DNA of 64,000 nt. Origin: Desulfobacteraceae bacterium. GTDB taxonomy: Bacteria > Desulfobacterota > Desulfobacteria > Desulfobacterales > Desulfobacteraceae. The position numbers and the translations under genes were made by a program. Below the pieces are notes generated by a model, which had not been told where the DNA came from, did not search any database, and was given only the letters and a program-made list of their open reading frames with translations. This document shows, piece by piece, positions 27,485-35,877 of the stretch. Numbering within the stretch: the first letter of the stretch is position 1; every line of letters begins with the position of its first letter. The stretch is from the NCBI GenBank assembly GCA_016743945.1, contig JADGFI010000009.1, forward strand, positions 1-64,000, given 5' to 3'.

Positions 27485-28249
27485 CTAGACAATGACCTCC
27501 TGCACTTTTTCCATCATCTCCCCAACCGCCTTTACCGCCTTGGAGTCATCGGGAAGATCCAGCAGGGAGCGCTGGGCCATATCAAATTCGAGCAGGTTTT
27601 CATCATCGGGGAGAATACAGAAAATAGGCACCCCAATCCGCTCCACCTCATCCAAAAATGCCTGGCTCAATTCTTTTGGCGCCCGGTTGACAATGATCCC
27701 CTTGTGTTTGATGTCCAGCTTGAGATCACCCAGCATATCATTAATCCGTCCCACAGCCCGAAGCCCTCTCAAGGCATAGTCCGTGACCATGAGAAGCATA
27801 TCCACACGGCCGCTGGTTCTGCGGCTCAGGTGCTCCATCCCGGCCTCATTGTCCACGAGAAGATATTTATAATTTTTTTCCAGTTCCTCTGCAAACCGGT
27901 TTAAAATATTGTTGACCATGCAATAGCATCCCTGGCCTTCCTGACGGCCCATGACCAGAAGATCAAATTTCGGCTGCTCAATGAGCACCTGATTCATCAG
28001 CATTTCAAGGTAAACAATCTTGTCCATGCCCGAAGGGACTCCCTGGGGATCTTTCATGAAATTTTCCCGGACATCCCCCACGGTTTTGTCTATATCAAGC
28101 CCCAGGGTTTCCCCCAGGTTGCTGTTGGGATCTGCATCAATTGCAAGAAGCGGATCCTTGCCCTGTTTTGTGAAATATCTCGTCACCAGTGCAGAAACGG
28201 TTGTTTTTCCCACACCACCCTTACCAGCCATAGCAATCACTTTACTCAT
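27485..28249 (-). CDS. cooC: CooC-type nickel-insertion ATPase
   Basis: MinD/SIMIBI-class ATPase that helps insert nickel into CO dehydrogenase. It has a deviant Walker A motif MAGKGGVGKTT at the N-terminus, LAIDADPNSNLG, the conserved GQGCYC (metal-binding CXC), DNEAGMEHLSR and IVNRAPKE. The start is set at ATG 28249, which follows GGAG and places the P-loop at the N-terminus; an upstream in-frame ATG at 28291 gives an extension not seen in the family. It implies a CO dehydrogenase elsewhere in the genome. Confidence 0.88.
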   Translation of the reverse strand: MSKVIAMAGKGGVGKTTVSALVTRYFTKQGKDPLLAIDADPNSNLGETLGLDIDKTVGDVRENFMKDPQGVPSGMDKIVYLEMLMNQVLIEQPKFDLLVMGRQEGQGCYCMVNNILNRFAEELEKNYKYLLVDNEAGMEHLSRRTSGRVDMLLMVTDYALRGLRAVGRINDMLGDLKLDIKHKGIIVNRAPKELSQAFLDEVERIGVPIFCILPDDENLLEFDMAQRSLLDLPDDSKAVKAVGEMMEKVQEVIV

Positions 28250-28375
28250 ATTCACTCCAAAATTCGGGTTATTTTCATGTTTAAATAACATAACGCAGGC
28301 TTTGAGAAAAGCAATTAAACTTGTTGAAGATAACCAGGAGCTACAAATACTGAGCCGGAGGCAGGGACAGGCGGT

Positions 28376-28939
28376 TTATGGGTTGCGTTTTTTATACCAA
28401 TCAGAATCACCGTAAAGGGCCTTGGCGCAATCCGGACAAATCCCGTGACTAAAGGTCAATTCAGAATGGGCCTCAATATATGACTCCACCTGTTTCCAGA
28501 ATCCGTTATCATCCCGAATCTTTTTACAACCGGAACATATGGGCAAAAGCCCCCTTAAAATTTTCATCTCAATATGGGTTTTGATCCTTGCCAAAAGCTC
28601 TGCTGCATTAAAGGGTTTGGTCACATAGTCCACCCCCCCCACCTCAAACCCCTTGACCACATCTTTGGTGTCGGTTTTGGCGGTGATAAAAATAATGGGG
28701 ATATGCCGGGTGCCAAAATCGGACTTTAATCGTTTACACACATCATAGCCGTCCATTTCCGGCATCATGATATCTAAAAGAATCAGGTCGGGTTCATTTT
28801 TGATTACAAAATTCAAGGCCTGCTGACCACTCTGGGCCAGGCCCACCTCATACCCATTATCGGCTAAGAGTTTTCCTAAAAATTGAAGATTCTGGGGCTT
28901 ATCGTCCACTGCAAGAATCAAGTTTTTTTGTTTGGCCAT
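28376..28939 (-). CDS. response regulator with C-terminal zinc-finger-like tail
   Basis: A 187-residue stand-alone receiver protein. The REC domain shows the acidic pair LAVDDKP, the phosphorylatable Asp in LILLDIMMPEMDGY, ITAKTDT and the late lysine in YVTKPF. The last 60 residues form a cysteine-rich module (ICSGCKKIRDD ... HGICPDCAKALY) that recurs at the ends of deltaproteobacterial sensor proteins. There is no DNA-binding domain. ATG 28939 has GGGAG seven bases upstream; the longer ATG at 29002 is unlikely. Confidence 0.82.
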   Translation of the reverse strand: MAKQKNLILAVDDKPQNLQFLGKLLADNGYEVGLAQSGQQALNFVIKNEPDLILLDIMMPEMDGYDVCKRLKSDFGTRHIPIIFITAKTDTKDVVKGFEVGGVDYVTKPFNAAELLARIKTHIEMKILRGLLPICSGCKKIRDDNGFWKQVESYIEAHSELTFSHGICPDCAKALYGDSDWYKKRNP

Positions 28940-29177
28940 ACCCATACTCCCAAACGCAATGCTATGATAATTAAAGGATGAAACAATATCTGTCAATGGC
29001 ATCCACGATACGAAAATTCATCTTTGATTGCAAACGATTTGTCCAGATCAGTAATAGTTAAAATAAACATCCTTATCTATGGATAGCCATATATTCTTAT
29101 TTTTTTTTAAGGACTGACACCGCGTTGATTCATGTCATTTTAGGCCTTCCGTTGCTCGGATGAGATCGGGTTGCCCT

Positions 29178-29562
29178 TTAATGGGAATATTCCGAACGAT
29201 GAATCAATTCCATCTGGATATCTTTATTCCGCTGAACAAAGTAGGCGTTGTAGCCCGATATCCGCACCATTAAATTACGGTAATTTTCCGAATCCGAACT
29301 AGGGCATCTTATTCTGAACCAGGGCGTGGAGCCAAGGATACCCTTTAAAATAAGCATTAGGGTTCCCTGGCCGTCACCGAAAACATGGGTGGAGATTTCT
29401 TTGGATCCGGTGGTTCCGGCAATGAGATCATTTTTCCTTATAATGGATTTTTTATGCTTCATGAAATGTTGAAAGGCAAGGGCATTTAATGGCCACGACA
29501 GCATCCAGAATTTTGGCTTTTATTTTTTCTATTTCTTCCGAACCTCTCGTAATTTTTGACAT
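29178..29562 (-). pseudogene. frameshifted N-terminal remnant of a glycyl radical enzyme
   Basis: Starting at ATG 29562 the frame reads MSKITRGSEEIEKIKAKI and stops; one frame over, it continues ALAFQHFMKHKKSIIRKNDLIAGTTGSKEI then VFGDGQGTLM. The RKNDLIAGTT..KEI and DxQGT pattern resembles the early part of pyruvate formate-lyase-type glycyl radical enzymes. Most of the roughly 800-residue enzyme, including the Cys and Gly radical sites, is missing. The surrounding stretch 29003-29177 shows nothing else. Confidence 0.45.
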
Positions 29563-29683
29563 TTTTTCCTCATAGTTTATAAACAATTAATTCAACGGTA
29601 TTGAACCTCATACATCAGCAAAATTGGCTCGAAAATATGTAAAACATAAAGAAAGAAAAAGGGTTTCCCTGCATGATGCGGGG

Positions 29684-30460
29684 TTAGCAAGGGATATACA
29701 TGATATTGTAGAGTCCTGTTTCCTTATCAATAGTCACCTTTGCGTTAACACCATAGGCGATTTTTATATAGTCGGGGGTAAGTACATCTGCCGGTTTCCC
29801 ATGGGTTAGAACACGCCCGCTGACCAGCAAATAAATTTTCTGGCAGAACATGGCTGCCAAATTCAGCTCATGAAGTGCTGCAATTGTAGTAATGCCCAGA
29901 TCTCTTACCAAACCCATGACCTCCAGCTGGAATCCGATATCCAGATGATTGGTGGGCTCGTCCAAAAGAAGGAGACTGGCCTTTTGGCATAATGCTCTAG
30001 CCAGTAAAACCCGCTGTAATTCCCCTCCGGAAAGGGTGTGAAGCCGTCTGTCCTCATACCCGGTAAGCCCCACCCTTGCTATTGCTTGTCCTGCAATGGC
30101 AAGGTCGGCATCATTGATAAGTTCAAACATTTTTTTGTGGGGGGTCCGTCCCATGATGATGACATCCTGGACACGAACGTCAAATTCAGTTGTCCGCTCC
30201 TGGAGAACCGTTGCTATTATCCTGGCAGTCTGTTTGAGGGTCAGTCGGGAAAGATCCCGATCCCCAATCCGAATCACACCGGCCTCGGGTGTCAGATATT
30301 GGAAAATACATCTAAGAAGGGATGACTTACCACTTCCGTTGGGCCCTATAAGCCCTATAAATTCTCCGGGAGATGCTTCCAGGGAGACCTTATGCAGAAC
30401 TCTAATACCGTTTGGAGACCAACAGATACCGTCAAGGGCCAGACAAATCCCATTGTCCAT
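29684..30460 (-). CDS. btuD: cobalamin/iron-siderophore-type ABC transporter ATPase
   Basis: ATP-binding subunit of a FecCD-type importer. Walker A GPNGSGKSSLLR, signature LSGGELQRVLLARAL, Walker B SLLLLDEPTNHLD and the switch His in ALHELN are present. ATG 30460 overlaps the permease stop as TAATG and has AGAGGA 6 bases upstream, so it is preferred over ATG 30514. A cobalamin riboswitch heads this operon, so B12 or a corrinoid is the likely substrate. Confidence 0.87.
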   Translation of the reverse strand: MDNGICLALDGICWSPNGIRVLHKVSLEASPGEFIGLIGPNGSGKSSLLRCIFQYLTPEAGVIRIGDRDLSRLTLKQTARIIATVLQERTTEFDVRVQDVIIMGRTPHKKMFELINDADLAIAGQAIARVGLTGYEDRRLHTLSGGELQRVLLARALCQKASLLLLDEPTNHLDIGFQLEVMGLVRDLGITTIAALHELNLAAMFCQKIYLLVSGRVLTHGKPADVLTPDYIKIAYGVNAKVTIDKETGLYNIMYIPC

Positions 30461-31503
30461 TAGCATTCCTCTTTCCGGGTACCCAGAATCCATATAAAAC
30501 AGGGGGCACCACAAATGGCCGTCACAATTCCGATGGGCAATTCTTCTGGACTAAAAATGGTTCTGGCAATCACATCGGCCCAGATGAGAAAAATACCGCC
30601 GACCAATACACACAAGGGAAGAATACGGGTATAGTTGATTTGGCCAAGATACCGAATAAAATGGGGAATCATGAGTCCCACAAAGCCGATGGCACCGGTT
30701 TGGGCAACGATGACACCGGTCATTGCCGACGTGATCAGAAAAACCCTTTTGCGAAATTTTTTTGGAGATACTCCAAGGGTGGTGGCGGTTTCTTCTCCCA
30801 TTGAAATGGCATTCAATTCCCGTGCCTGAACGATTAAAGCCACGGTTCCTAAGAGAACAACAATACCGGGAAAGGCAAGGGTCCCCCATTTAGCAGAAGC
30901 AACTGATCCCAAAAGCCAGTGTGTGATCTCTCTGAGGCTGTGTTCGGAAACCAAAAAAGCCAGTAAACTGGTTAACGCATTGAAAAGATATGACACGGAG
31001 ATACCGGCCAAAATAAGCCTTCCAGGATTCATCCGCCCTGTATTTGTGGAAATGGTGAATACTAACAAAAAAGCGCTCAAGGCCCCTAAAAAAGCCATCA
31101 ATGAAATGTTTAACAAAAAAAAACCGGTCAAAGAACCAAGATAAATGGACAAGGCAGCACCAGTTGAAGCCCCGGAAGACAGCCCCACAAGATAAGGATC
31201 TGCCATGCGATTTCTCACAATCGCCTGCATCACGGCACCGATAACTGCCAGTCCTCCGCCGGAAATCAGACTCAACAAGGCTCTGGGCGCTCTTACGTGC
31301 CACACAATTATTTCCCGGGACATGGGCCATATCCCGGATTTGATTCCGGTGATTTTATACCAGACAATCTGAAATACCGTTCCCGGGTCTATGTTTACCG
31401 CACCAAATGCAAGGGAAGCCAACAGGCTGACCAATAAAAAAAAAGTAAATCCCGATGCCACAATGGGAAAAGGGATTTTTTTTTCAGGAACCAAGCCTTT
31501 CAT
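30460..31503 (-). CDS. btuC: cobalamin-type ABC transporter permease (FecCD family)
   Basis: Permease of about 347 residues with roughly ten membrane helices. Family motifs include the long segment WHVRAPRALLSLISGGGLAVIGAVMQ (positions about 60-85), DPYLVGLSSGAS, and GAIGFVGLMIPHFIR near residue 250. ATG 31503 lies one base after the stop of the binding-protein gene and gives the usual short cytoplasmic N-terminus; the in-frame ATG at 31611 would add 36 atypical residues. It works with the adjacent binding protein and ATPase. Confidence 0.87.
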   Translation of the reverse strand: MKGLVPEKKIPFPIVASGFTFFLLVSLLASLAFGAVNIDPGTVFQIVWYKITGIKSGIWPMSREIIVWHVRAPRALLSLISGGGLAVIGAVMQAIVRNRMADPYLVGLSSGASTGAALSIYLGSLTGFFLLNISLMAFLGALSAFLLVFTISTNTGRMNPGRLILAGISVSYLFNALTSLLAFLVSEHSLREITHWLLGSVASAKWGTLAFPGIVVLLGTVALIVQARELNAISMGEETATTLGVSPKKFRKRVFLITSAMTGVIVAQTGAIGFVGLMIPHFIRYLGQINYTRILPLCVLVGGIFLIWADVIARTIFSPEELPIGIVTAICGAPCFIWILGTRKEEC

Positions 31504-31504
31504 T

Positions 31505-32476
31505 TTAGTCCTGGTACCTTTTCTCGAGTGCCATAATTGCTTTATTAAGGAGAACAACAGAATTGGGGATGCGAATGCCCGGAGTGGATGCACTGTAATC
31601 AATATCAACAAATACCTGGTTCTTAACCGCCTTAAGATGCCGAAACAAAGGATCAGAGATCAGATATTTCCGCTTTTCTATGGCTGTTTCCCAGGCCCCG
31701 TGAATCAATACAATAATGTCTGCCGGACAGTCCAGAACAGCCTCCTTGGTCACATTGGCCCAGGCTCTGTTGATATCGGCAAACACATTGTCCCCACCGG
31801 CCAGGGAAATGATTTCCTGGGGGGCACCATTGCCGGTTCCCACATTCATATCGGTTTCATTGATGTGATCCAGCCAAAGAACTTTGGGGCGTACTTTTTT
31901 TTTGGAAACAGGAATGTCTCGGATTTGTCCACGCATGGTTTGGATCAGCTGCCGGGCCTGTTCTGAAACATTAAAAATCAATCCAATTTCAACGATTTCA
32001 TTGTATACGAATTCCATGGACCATTTTTCCCTTGATGATTCCCCGGTCATGGGACTTAGGTAAGTCATTATTCCAAGGGAATGAAGCTCCTTACGGTCAG
32101 GAAGCCCCCGTTTCGGAGAAAAACCGCTGGGGTAGCTGGCATAGACAAAATCAGGACGGACATCCAACAAAATTTCTTTGGCAGGATACCGCTTGGATAA
32201 AACAGGGATGGTATCATAGGCTTGTTTGAACCGGGGAAAAATCTCATCATCCAGGTAGGCCGTTCCTGTCATCTGTTTTTCAAGGTTTAGGGCAAGCAGA
32301 ATTTCCGTGGCAGCCTGGTTCAGCGTGACTGCCCGTTGGGGCGTATCCGTGAAAACAAGGGTGTGGAATCCGTTGGAGATCTTAACAGCCTGGTTTGCTG
32401 AAACAATTTGGGGAAATATCATCCCAAATAGCATAACCGTACTCAACAGCCGGAATAAAATATAATTATTTGCCAT
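31505..32476 (-). CDS. btuF: cobalamin-type ABC transporter substrate-binding protein
   Basis: Periplasmic binding protein of 323 residues (type III, FecB/BtuF-like). A signal peptide is clear (MANNYILFRLLSTVMLFGM...SANQ). Typical segments are RAVTLNQAATEILLALN near residue 48, VRPDFVYASY near residue 105, and AVKNQVFVDIDY near the end. It is the first gene behind the minus-strand cobalamin riboswitch, so the ligand is likely cobalamin or a precursor. Confidence 0.82.
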   Translation of the reverse strand: MANNYILFRLLSTVMLFGMIFPQIVSANQAVKISNGFHTLVFTDTPQRAVTLNQAATEILLALNLEKQMTGTAYLDDEIFPRFKQAYDTIPVLSKRYPAKEILLDVRPDFVYASYPSGFSPKRGLPDRKELHSLGIMTYLSPMTGESSREKWSMEFVYNEIVEIGLIFNVSEQARQLIQTMRGQIRDIPVSKKKVRPKVLWLDHINETDMNVGTGNGAPQEIISLAGGDNVFADINRAWANVTKEAVLDCPADIIVLIHGAWETAIEKRKYLISDPLFRHLKAVKNQVFVDIDYSASTPGIRIPNSVVLLNKAIMALEKRYQD

Positions 32477-32497
32477 GCAACGTCCCCAGACGGTTTT

Positions 32498-32560
32498 TTA
32501 AAAAAATGGACGGGAAAACGCCTGCCGGCAAAAAAGACTCCGACTGCCGTATTTTCCCCC
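32498..32560 (-). terminator. terminator stem of the btuF cobalamin riboswitch
   Basis: Reading the minus strand, GGGAAAA (32558-32552) pairs with TTTTCCC (32518-32512), with an inner CGGCA/TGCCG stem, followed by a run of seven T (32506-32499). It lies between the aptamer and btuF, as expected for a transcription-terminating expression platform. Confidence 0.55.
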
Positions 32561-32574
32561 GAAAATAAAGTCTT

Positions 32575-32690
32575 TGAAGAAATAGACCTGGCTTCCTAAA
32601 AGTACTAGGTTACAGTGGCGGGGCCGCTGCGGATTCTCACCGCATTCCAATCTCTCCAAGACCGGCACAAGTGTTCATATACGGGGAATT
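32575..32690 (-). promoter_or_regulatory. cobalamin riboswitch upstream of btuFCD
   Basis: On the minus strand the conserved core is clear: GAATGCGGTGAGAATCCGC, then GCGGCCCCGCCACTGTAA, then GGAAGCCAGGTC. These match the conserved blocks of the cobalamin (adenosylcobalamin) riboswitch class. High cobalamin should switch off uptake. It is about 100 bases before btuF, with a terminator stem in between. Confidence 0.85.
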
Positions 32691-32774
32691 AAAAGCAGAG
32701 TCAATAATTAAAATTTTTCCTTTACTTTTTTCAAAACTTAGTGATAAAGATGCTACTTTAGTAAATATAGATCT

Positions 32775-32934
32775 CCAGGTGCGAATTTTTCGCCTAACAG
32801 GGAACTCCGTGAAAATCGGAGACGGACCCGCCGCTGTAACCGGGGACACCCGTTGCAATATACCACTGGTCAGTAAAAAGGCTGGGAAGGTGCAACGCTT
32901 GTGTATGATCCGGAAGTCAGAAGACCTGCCTGGT
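32775..32934 (+). promoter_or_regulatory. cobalamin riboswitch upstream of TonB-dependent receptor
   Basis: The plus strand shows AACAGGGAACTCCGTGAAAATC, GACGGACCCGCCGCTGTAA and GGAAGTCAGAAGACCTGCC in order, the hallmark blocks of a cobalamin riboswitch. The separation from the minus-strand riboswitch is only about 85 bases, so the two promoters must be squeezed between the aptamers, firing in opposite directions. Confidence 0.92.
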
Positions 32935-32990
32935 AAAAATAAAAGACCCACTGCGTGGTAAACGGTGGATCTGTGTGGATTAAATACGTA

Positions 32991-33033
32991 ATCCCCGTAT
33001 CGGCTTTTTTAGCTGGTACGGGGATTTTTTTTT
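32991..33033 (+). terminator. expression-platform terminator of the receptor riboswitch
   Basis: Perfect 9-bp stem ATCCCCGTA/TACGGGGAT with a 17-base loop, followed by a run of nine T. It ends 30 bases before the receptor start, so ligand binding most likely causes early termination. It also argues against translation starting upstream of 33063. Confidence 0.88.
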
Positions 33034-33062
33034 CTAAACCCATAAAAAGAAGGAAAATCAAA

Positions 33063-35036
33063 ATGAAAAAAAATAGTTGCGGCACATTTGTTTTAACCGT
33101 CCTAACAATGGGCTTATTGCTGGGAGTTTTCCTGACAAATCCAGCGTTTGCAAACGACAAGGGTGTAACGCTGGAAGAGATGACTGTAAAGGCCCGTCAG
33201 ATTGAAGAAAGGTTATCGGCCGAATTGAAAAAAATTGGTCACCATGTGGAAATTATTTCAGGAGAAGAAATTGAAAAAAAAGGATTTGTTGACCTGAATC
33301 AAGCACTTGAGGCGTTGGTTCCCGGGCTTTTTGTCTCTGTCAAAACCGGGCGGGGCGATTATGCCAATGTAAAAATGCACGGCGGCAATGAGGTTCTTTG
33401 GCTTTTGGACGGCGTCCGCTTGAACAACCGGCTTTATGGAGGCGGATATATGGATACCATCAGTGTCAAAATGATTGACCGCATTGAAGTATTAAAAGGC
33501 GGTGAAGGACTTTTTTACGGGACAGATTCCCAGGCGGGCGTAATTAATATCATTACTAAAAAAGTCACAAAAAATGTTAGTGGTGAAATTGGTGCATCAT
33601 ATGGTAGCAAAAACCATATAGGGATCAACGGGCATGTATCAGACACCCTGAACAATCATGGATTCATGGTGTTTGGCGGACATGAAGGATGGGATGGATA
33701 CAGGCCTTTTGAAAACAACATTTATGAACGAAGCAACAACAATGCGCCTGAAGACAGGGGGTATGACCGTACCACCATCGGCGGTAAATATGAAAAGGAG
33801 TTTGATTTTGCCAAAGGTGCGACCCTAAAAGCACACATTCAGAGAAACACCGGTGAATTTGATTTTGCCAGACCCAATGAAAAAATGGCCGTAAACGACC
33901 GCACCGAAGATGTGCAATTTATCAAATGGGACCATGATCTCAGCGACACCTTTTCCTATTATGTTAAAGCTTTCAATCATAGATGGTGGACCGACTATAC
34001 CCGGCAGAAACTGGATGGCACGTTCTTATATAATAAAGCGGAATGGGGATACGAGGACAGGGGGGTCAACATCATGGGAAGCCAGTTGTTTGACGGGAAC
34101 CATGAGTTATTGTTCGGCATAGACTATCAAAATTATTGGGCAAAAGATGATGTATGGCATATTGCCAAAAATGAAGAAAATTCAACCGCCGTTTTTGCCC
34201 AGTTTCGGCCAACTTTGGCATTTTCTCCAGAAACTAAATTAAGCGTTGGTGTACGATACAATAGAACCGAAGAAAACGATATTACCATCTATAATTTCAG
34301 CATCAGAACCCCGCTATTTGCAGGAATCCATTTCAGGGGCATGCTGGGCACCTCTTTTGGCTTACCCACGGCAGAACAGCTTTATCTTGATGAAAATGGT
34401 TCCTGGGGAAATCCCAACCTGAAACCGGAAAAAAGCGTTAATGCTGATTTAGGCTTTGAAGGCCAATTTTCGATTTTTAACTGGGAAGCCGGGTATTTTT
34501 ATCAACGGCTTGAAGATGCCATATCCTACACATCGGACTGGACCTCATTTGAAAACTCTGACAAGGACACCATTATTGATGGATTCGAAATTCAACTGAC
34601 AACCCATCCCATAAACGGAATCTCCCTTTTGACCAGTGCAACCACAGTGGATGCCCATAACAACGAGAATGCTACCCAATTGGCCCAAACCCCTGAATAT
34701 ATGATCAAAGCCAACTTAAAATACCGTCACGCCTCCAACCGTTTCGGACTGGATCTGACCACACGTTATGTGGGGGATATGGTTCAAAGCGGTTACAAAG
34801 CTTATGATCCCTATCTTGATGAAATCGAATATGGAAATTACTTTCTGGCTGACCTTTCCGGTTTTTATTCTTTTGGTTTTGATCTTAAACATACCGTGAC
34901 GCTGAGGTTTGAGAACCTTTTTGATAAAAAATATGCCTCCCGGGTGAGCAAAGCATCCGTTGGAGGGGATAAGTTTAGCTATGAAACGTTAGGCATGCCT
35001 TTTACCGCAACCTTGAGCTATTCTTATGAATTCTGA
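33063..35036 (+). CDS. btuB: TonB-dependent outer-membrane receptor, BtuB-like
   Basis: A 657-residue outer-membrane receptor: signal peptide to residue about 29 (MKKNSCGTFVLTVL...NPAFA), plug domain (EIISGEEIEKKG, LWLLDGVRLNN, IDRIEVLKGGEGLFYGTDSQAGVINIIT) and a C-terminal 22-strand barrel ending in the aromatic Phe (ATLSYSYEF). Start ATG 33063 follows AAGGAA and lies after the riboswitch terminator; an upstream in-frame ATG at 32955 would run through that terminator. The riboswitch makes cobalamin or a related corrinoid the likely ligand. A terminator follows at 35059. Confidence 0.88.
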   Translation: MKKNSCGTFVLTVLTMGLLLGVFLTNPAFANDKGVTLEEMTVKARQIEERLSAELKKIGHHVEIISGEEIEKKGFVDLNQALEALVPGLFVSVKTGRGDYANVKMHGGNEVLWLLDGVRLNNRLYGGGYMDTISVKMIDRIEVLKGGEGLFYGTDSQAGVINIITKKVTKNVSGEIGASYGSKNHIGINGHVSDTLNNHGFMVFGGHEGWDGYRPFENNIYERSNNNAPEDRGYDRTTIGGKYEKEFDFAKGATLKAHIQRNTGEFDFARPNEKMAVNDRTEDVQFIKWDHDLSDTFSYYVKAFNHRWWTDYTRQKLDGTFLYNKAEWGYEDRGVNIMGSQLFDGNHELLFGIDYQNYWAKDDVWHIAKNEENSTAVFAQFRPTLAFSPETKLSVGVRYNRTEENDITIYNFSIRTPLFAGIHFRGMLGTSFGLPTAEQLYLDENGSWGNPNLKPEKSVNADLGFEGQFSIFNWEAGYFYQRLEDAISYTSDWTSFENSDKDTIIDGFEIQLTTHPINGISLLTSATTVDAHNNENATQLAQTPEYMIKANLKYRHASNRFGLDLTTRYVGDMVQSGYKAYDPYLDEIEYGNYFLADLSGFYSFGFDLKHTVTLRFENLFDKKYASRVSKASVGGDKFSYETLGMPFTATLSYSYEF

Positions 35037-35058
35037 TTATAATTAAACTCAAGTTCAC

Positions 35059-35096
35059 AAGGGCGGAAACAAACGGGTTGCCGCCCTTAATTTTTC
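35059..35096 (+). terminator. Rho-independent terminator after btuB
   Basis: Stem AAGGGCGG (35059-35066) pairs perfectly with CCGCCCTT (35081-35088), followed by AATTTTT. It lies 22 bases after the receptor stop. Confidence 0.8.
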
Positions 35097-35396
35097 AAGG
35101 GAGTATTTTTTTCTTCAGGCGTTCCACTACCCGAAATTTTTTCTTGGTTAAGATATTATCAGGATCGAAAAGGCGGTTTGCCAAAGGGTTCTTTTTCACC
35201 TCGATACTGGCCTTGGAAGCAGTAAAAAGAAACAACTGCACAAGCGAATAGAGCAATATCTAATTGCAATTGGTTGGAATACTTATCCAGCGAACAAAGC
35301 GGGCTGGAATTATGTGCCAGTGGAATGAAAGTTGGAACAACCTATAAAATATTTGGAGACTTTTAAAATGTTAAGACTGCAATAGATTGAAGCAAA

Positions 35397-35678
35397 ATGG
35401 GCACAAAAAATTATTTGAACATCCTTACCGACCTGATCCTTCGTTTATTGGTAGCCCACAACGACAGGCCCCCCTTAAAAAAATACCTTAAAAGCAGTGA
35501 CGGATGGACCAACTTTTCCATTGGTTTTAAAACTGAAGCCAACGCCATGGAGCACATCGTATTTGAAAACGGCCGGGTTAAAGTAGTGAAACTACCGTAC
35601 TGGACAATGCCGATTCCGTTATGCGGTTTATCAATGATGGGGTGTTAAGGGAAATTGTCACCCTCCCCATTAAAGTAT
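35397..35678 (+). pseudogene. frameshifted remnant, SCP2-like domain
   Basis: The frame from ATG 35397 reads RLLVAHNDRPPLKKYL, then SIGFKTEANAMEHIVFENGRVKV, before running out of sense; shifted by one base, the alternative frame continues LDNADSVMRFINDGVLREIVTLPIKV to a stop at 35678. The pattern resembles an SCP2-type domain like those found at the N-terminus of some glycyl radical enzymes (from memory of the family; low certainty). The remaining sequence of 35097-35396 and 35679-35877 holds only short unrecognised coding-like fragments. Confidence 0.3.
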
Positions 35679-35877
35679 AGACTATTTTCATCCCCCACTT
35701 AATGCCTATGTTTTATTTCAGGAATGGTTTGACCCAACCGGGCACTGGTAGAACATGTTGTGCCAGTGCCCGGTTGGGTGCATATTTCAACTCTTTAATA
35801 ATTTTTCATACTTTTCTTGGCTAAAAGCATCTTCCTATCTGATAATCAAGGCCCAATGCATCGGCAATCTTTACAGA

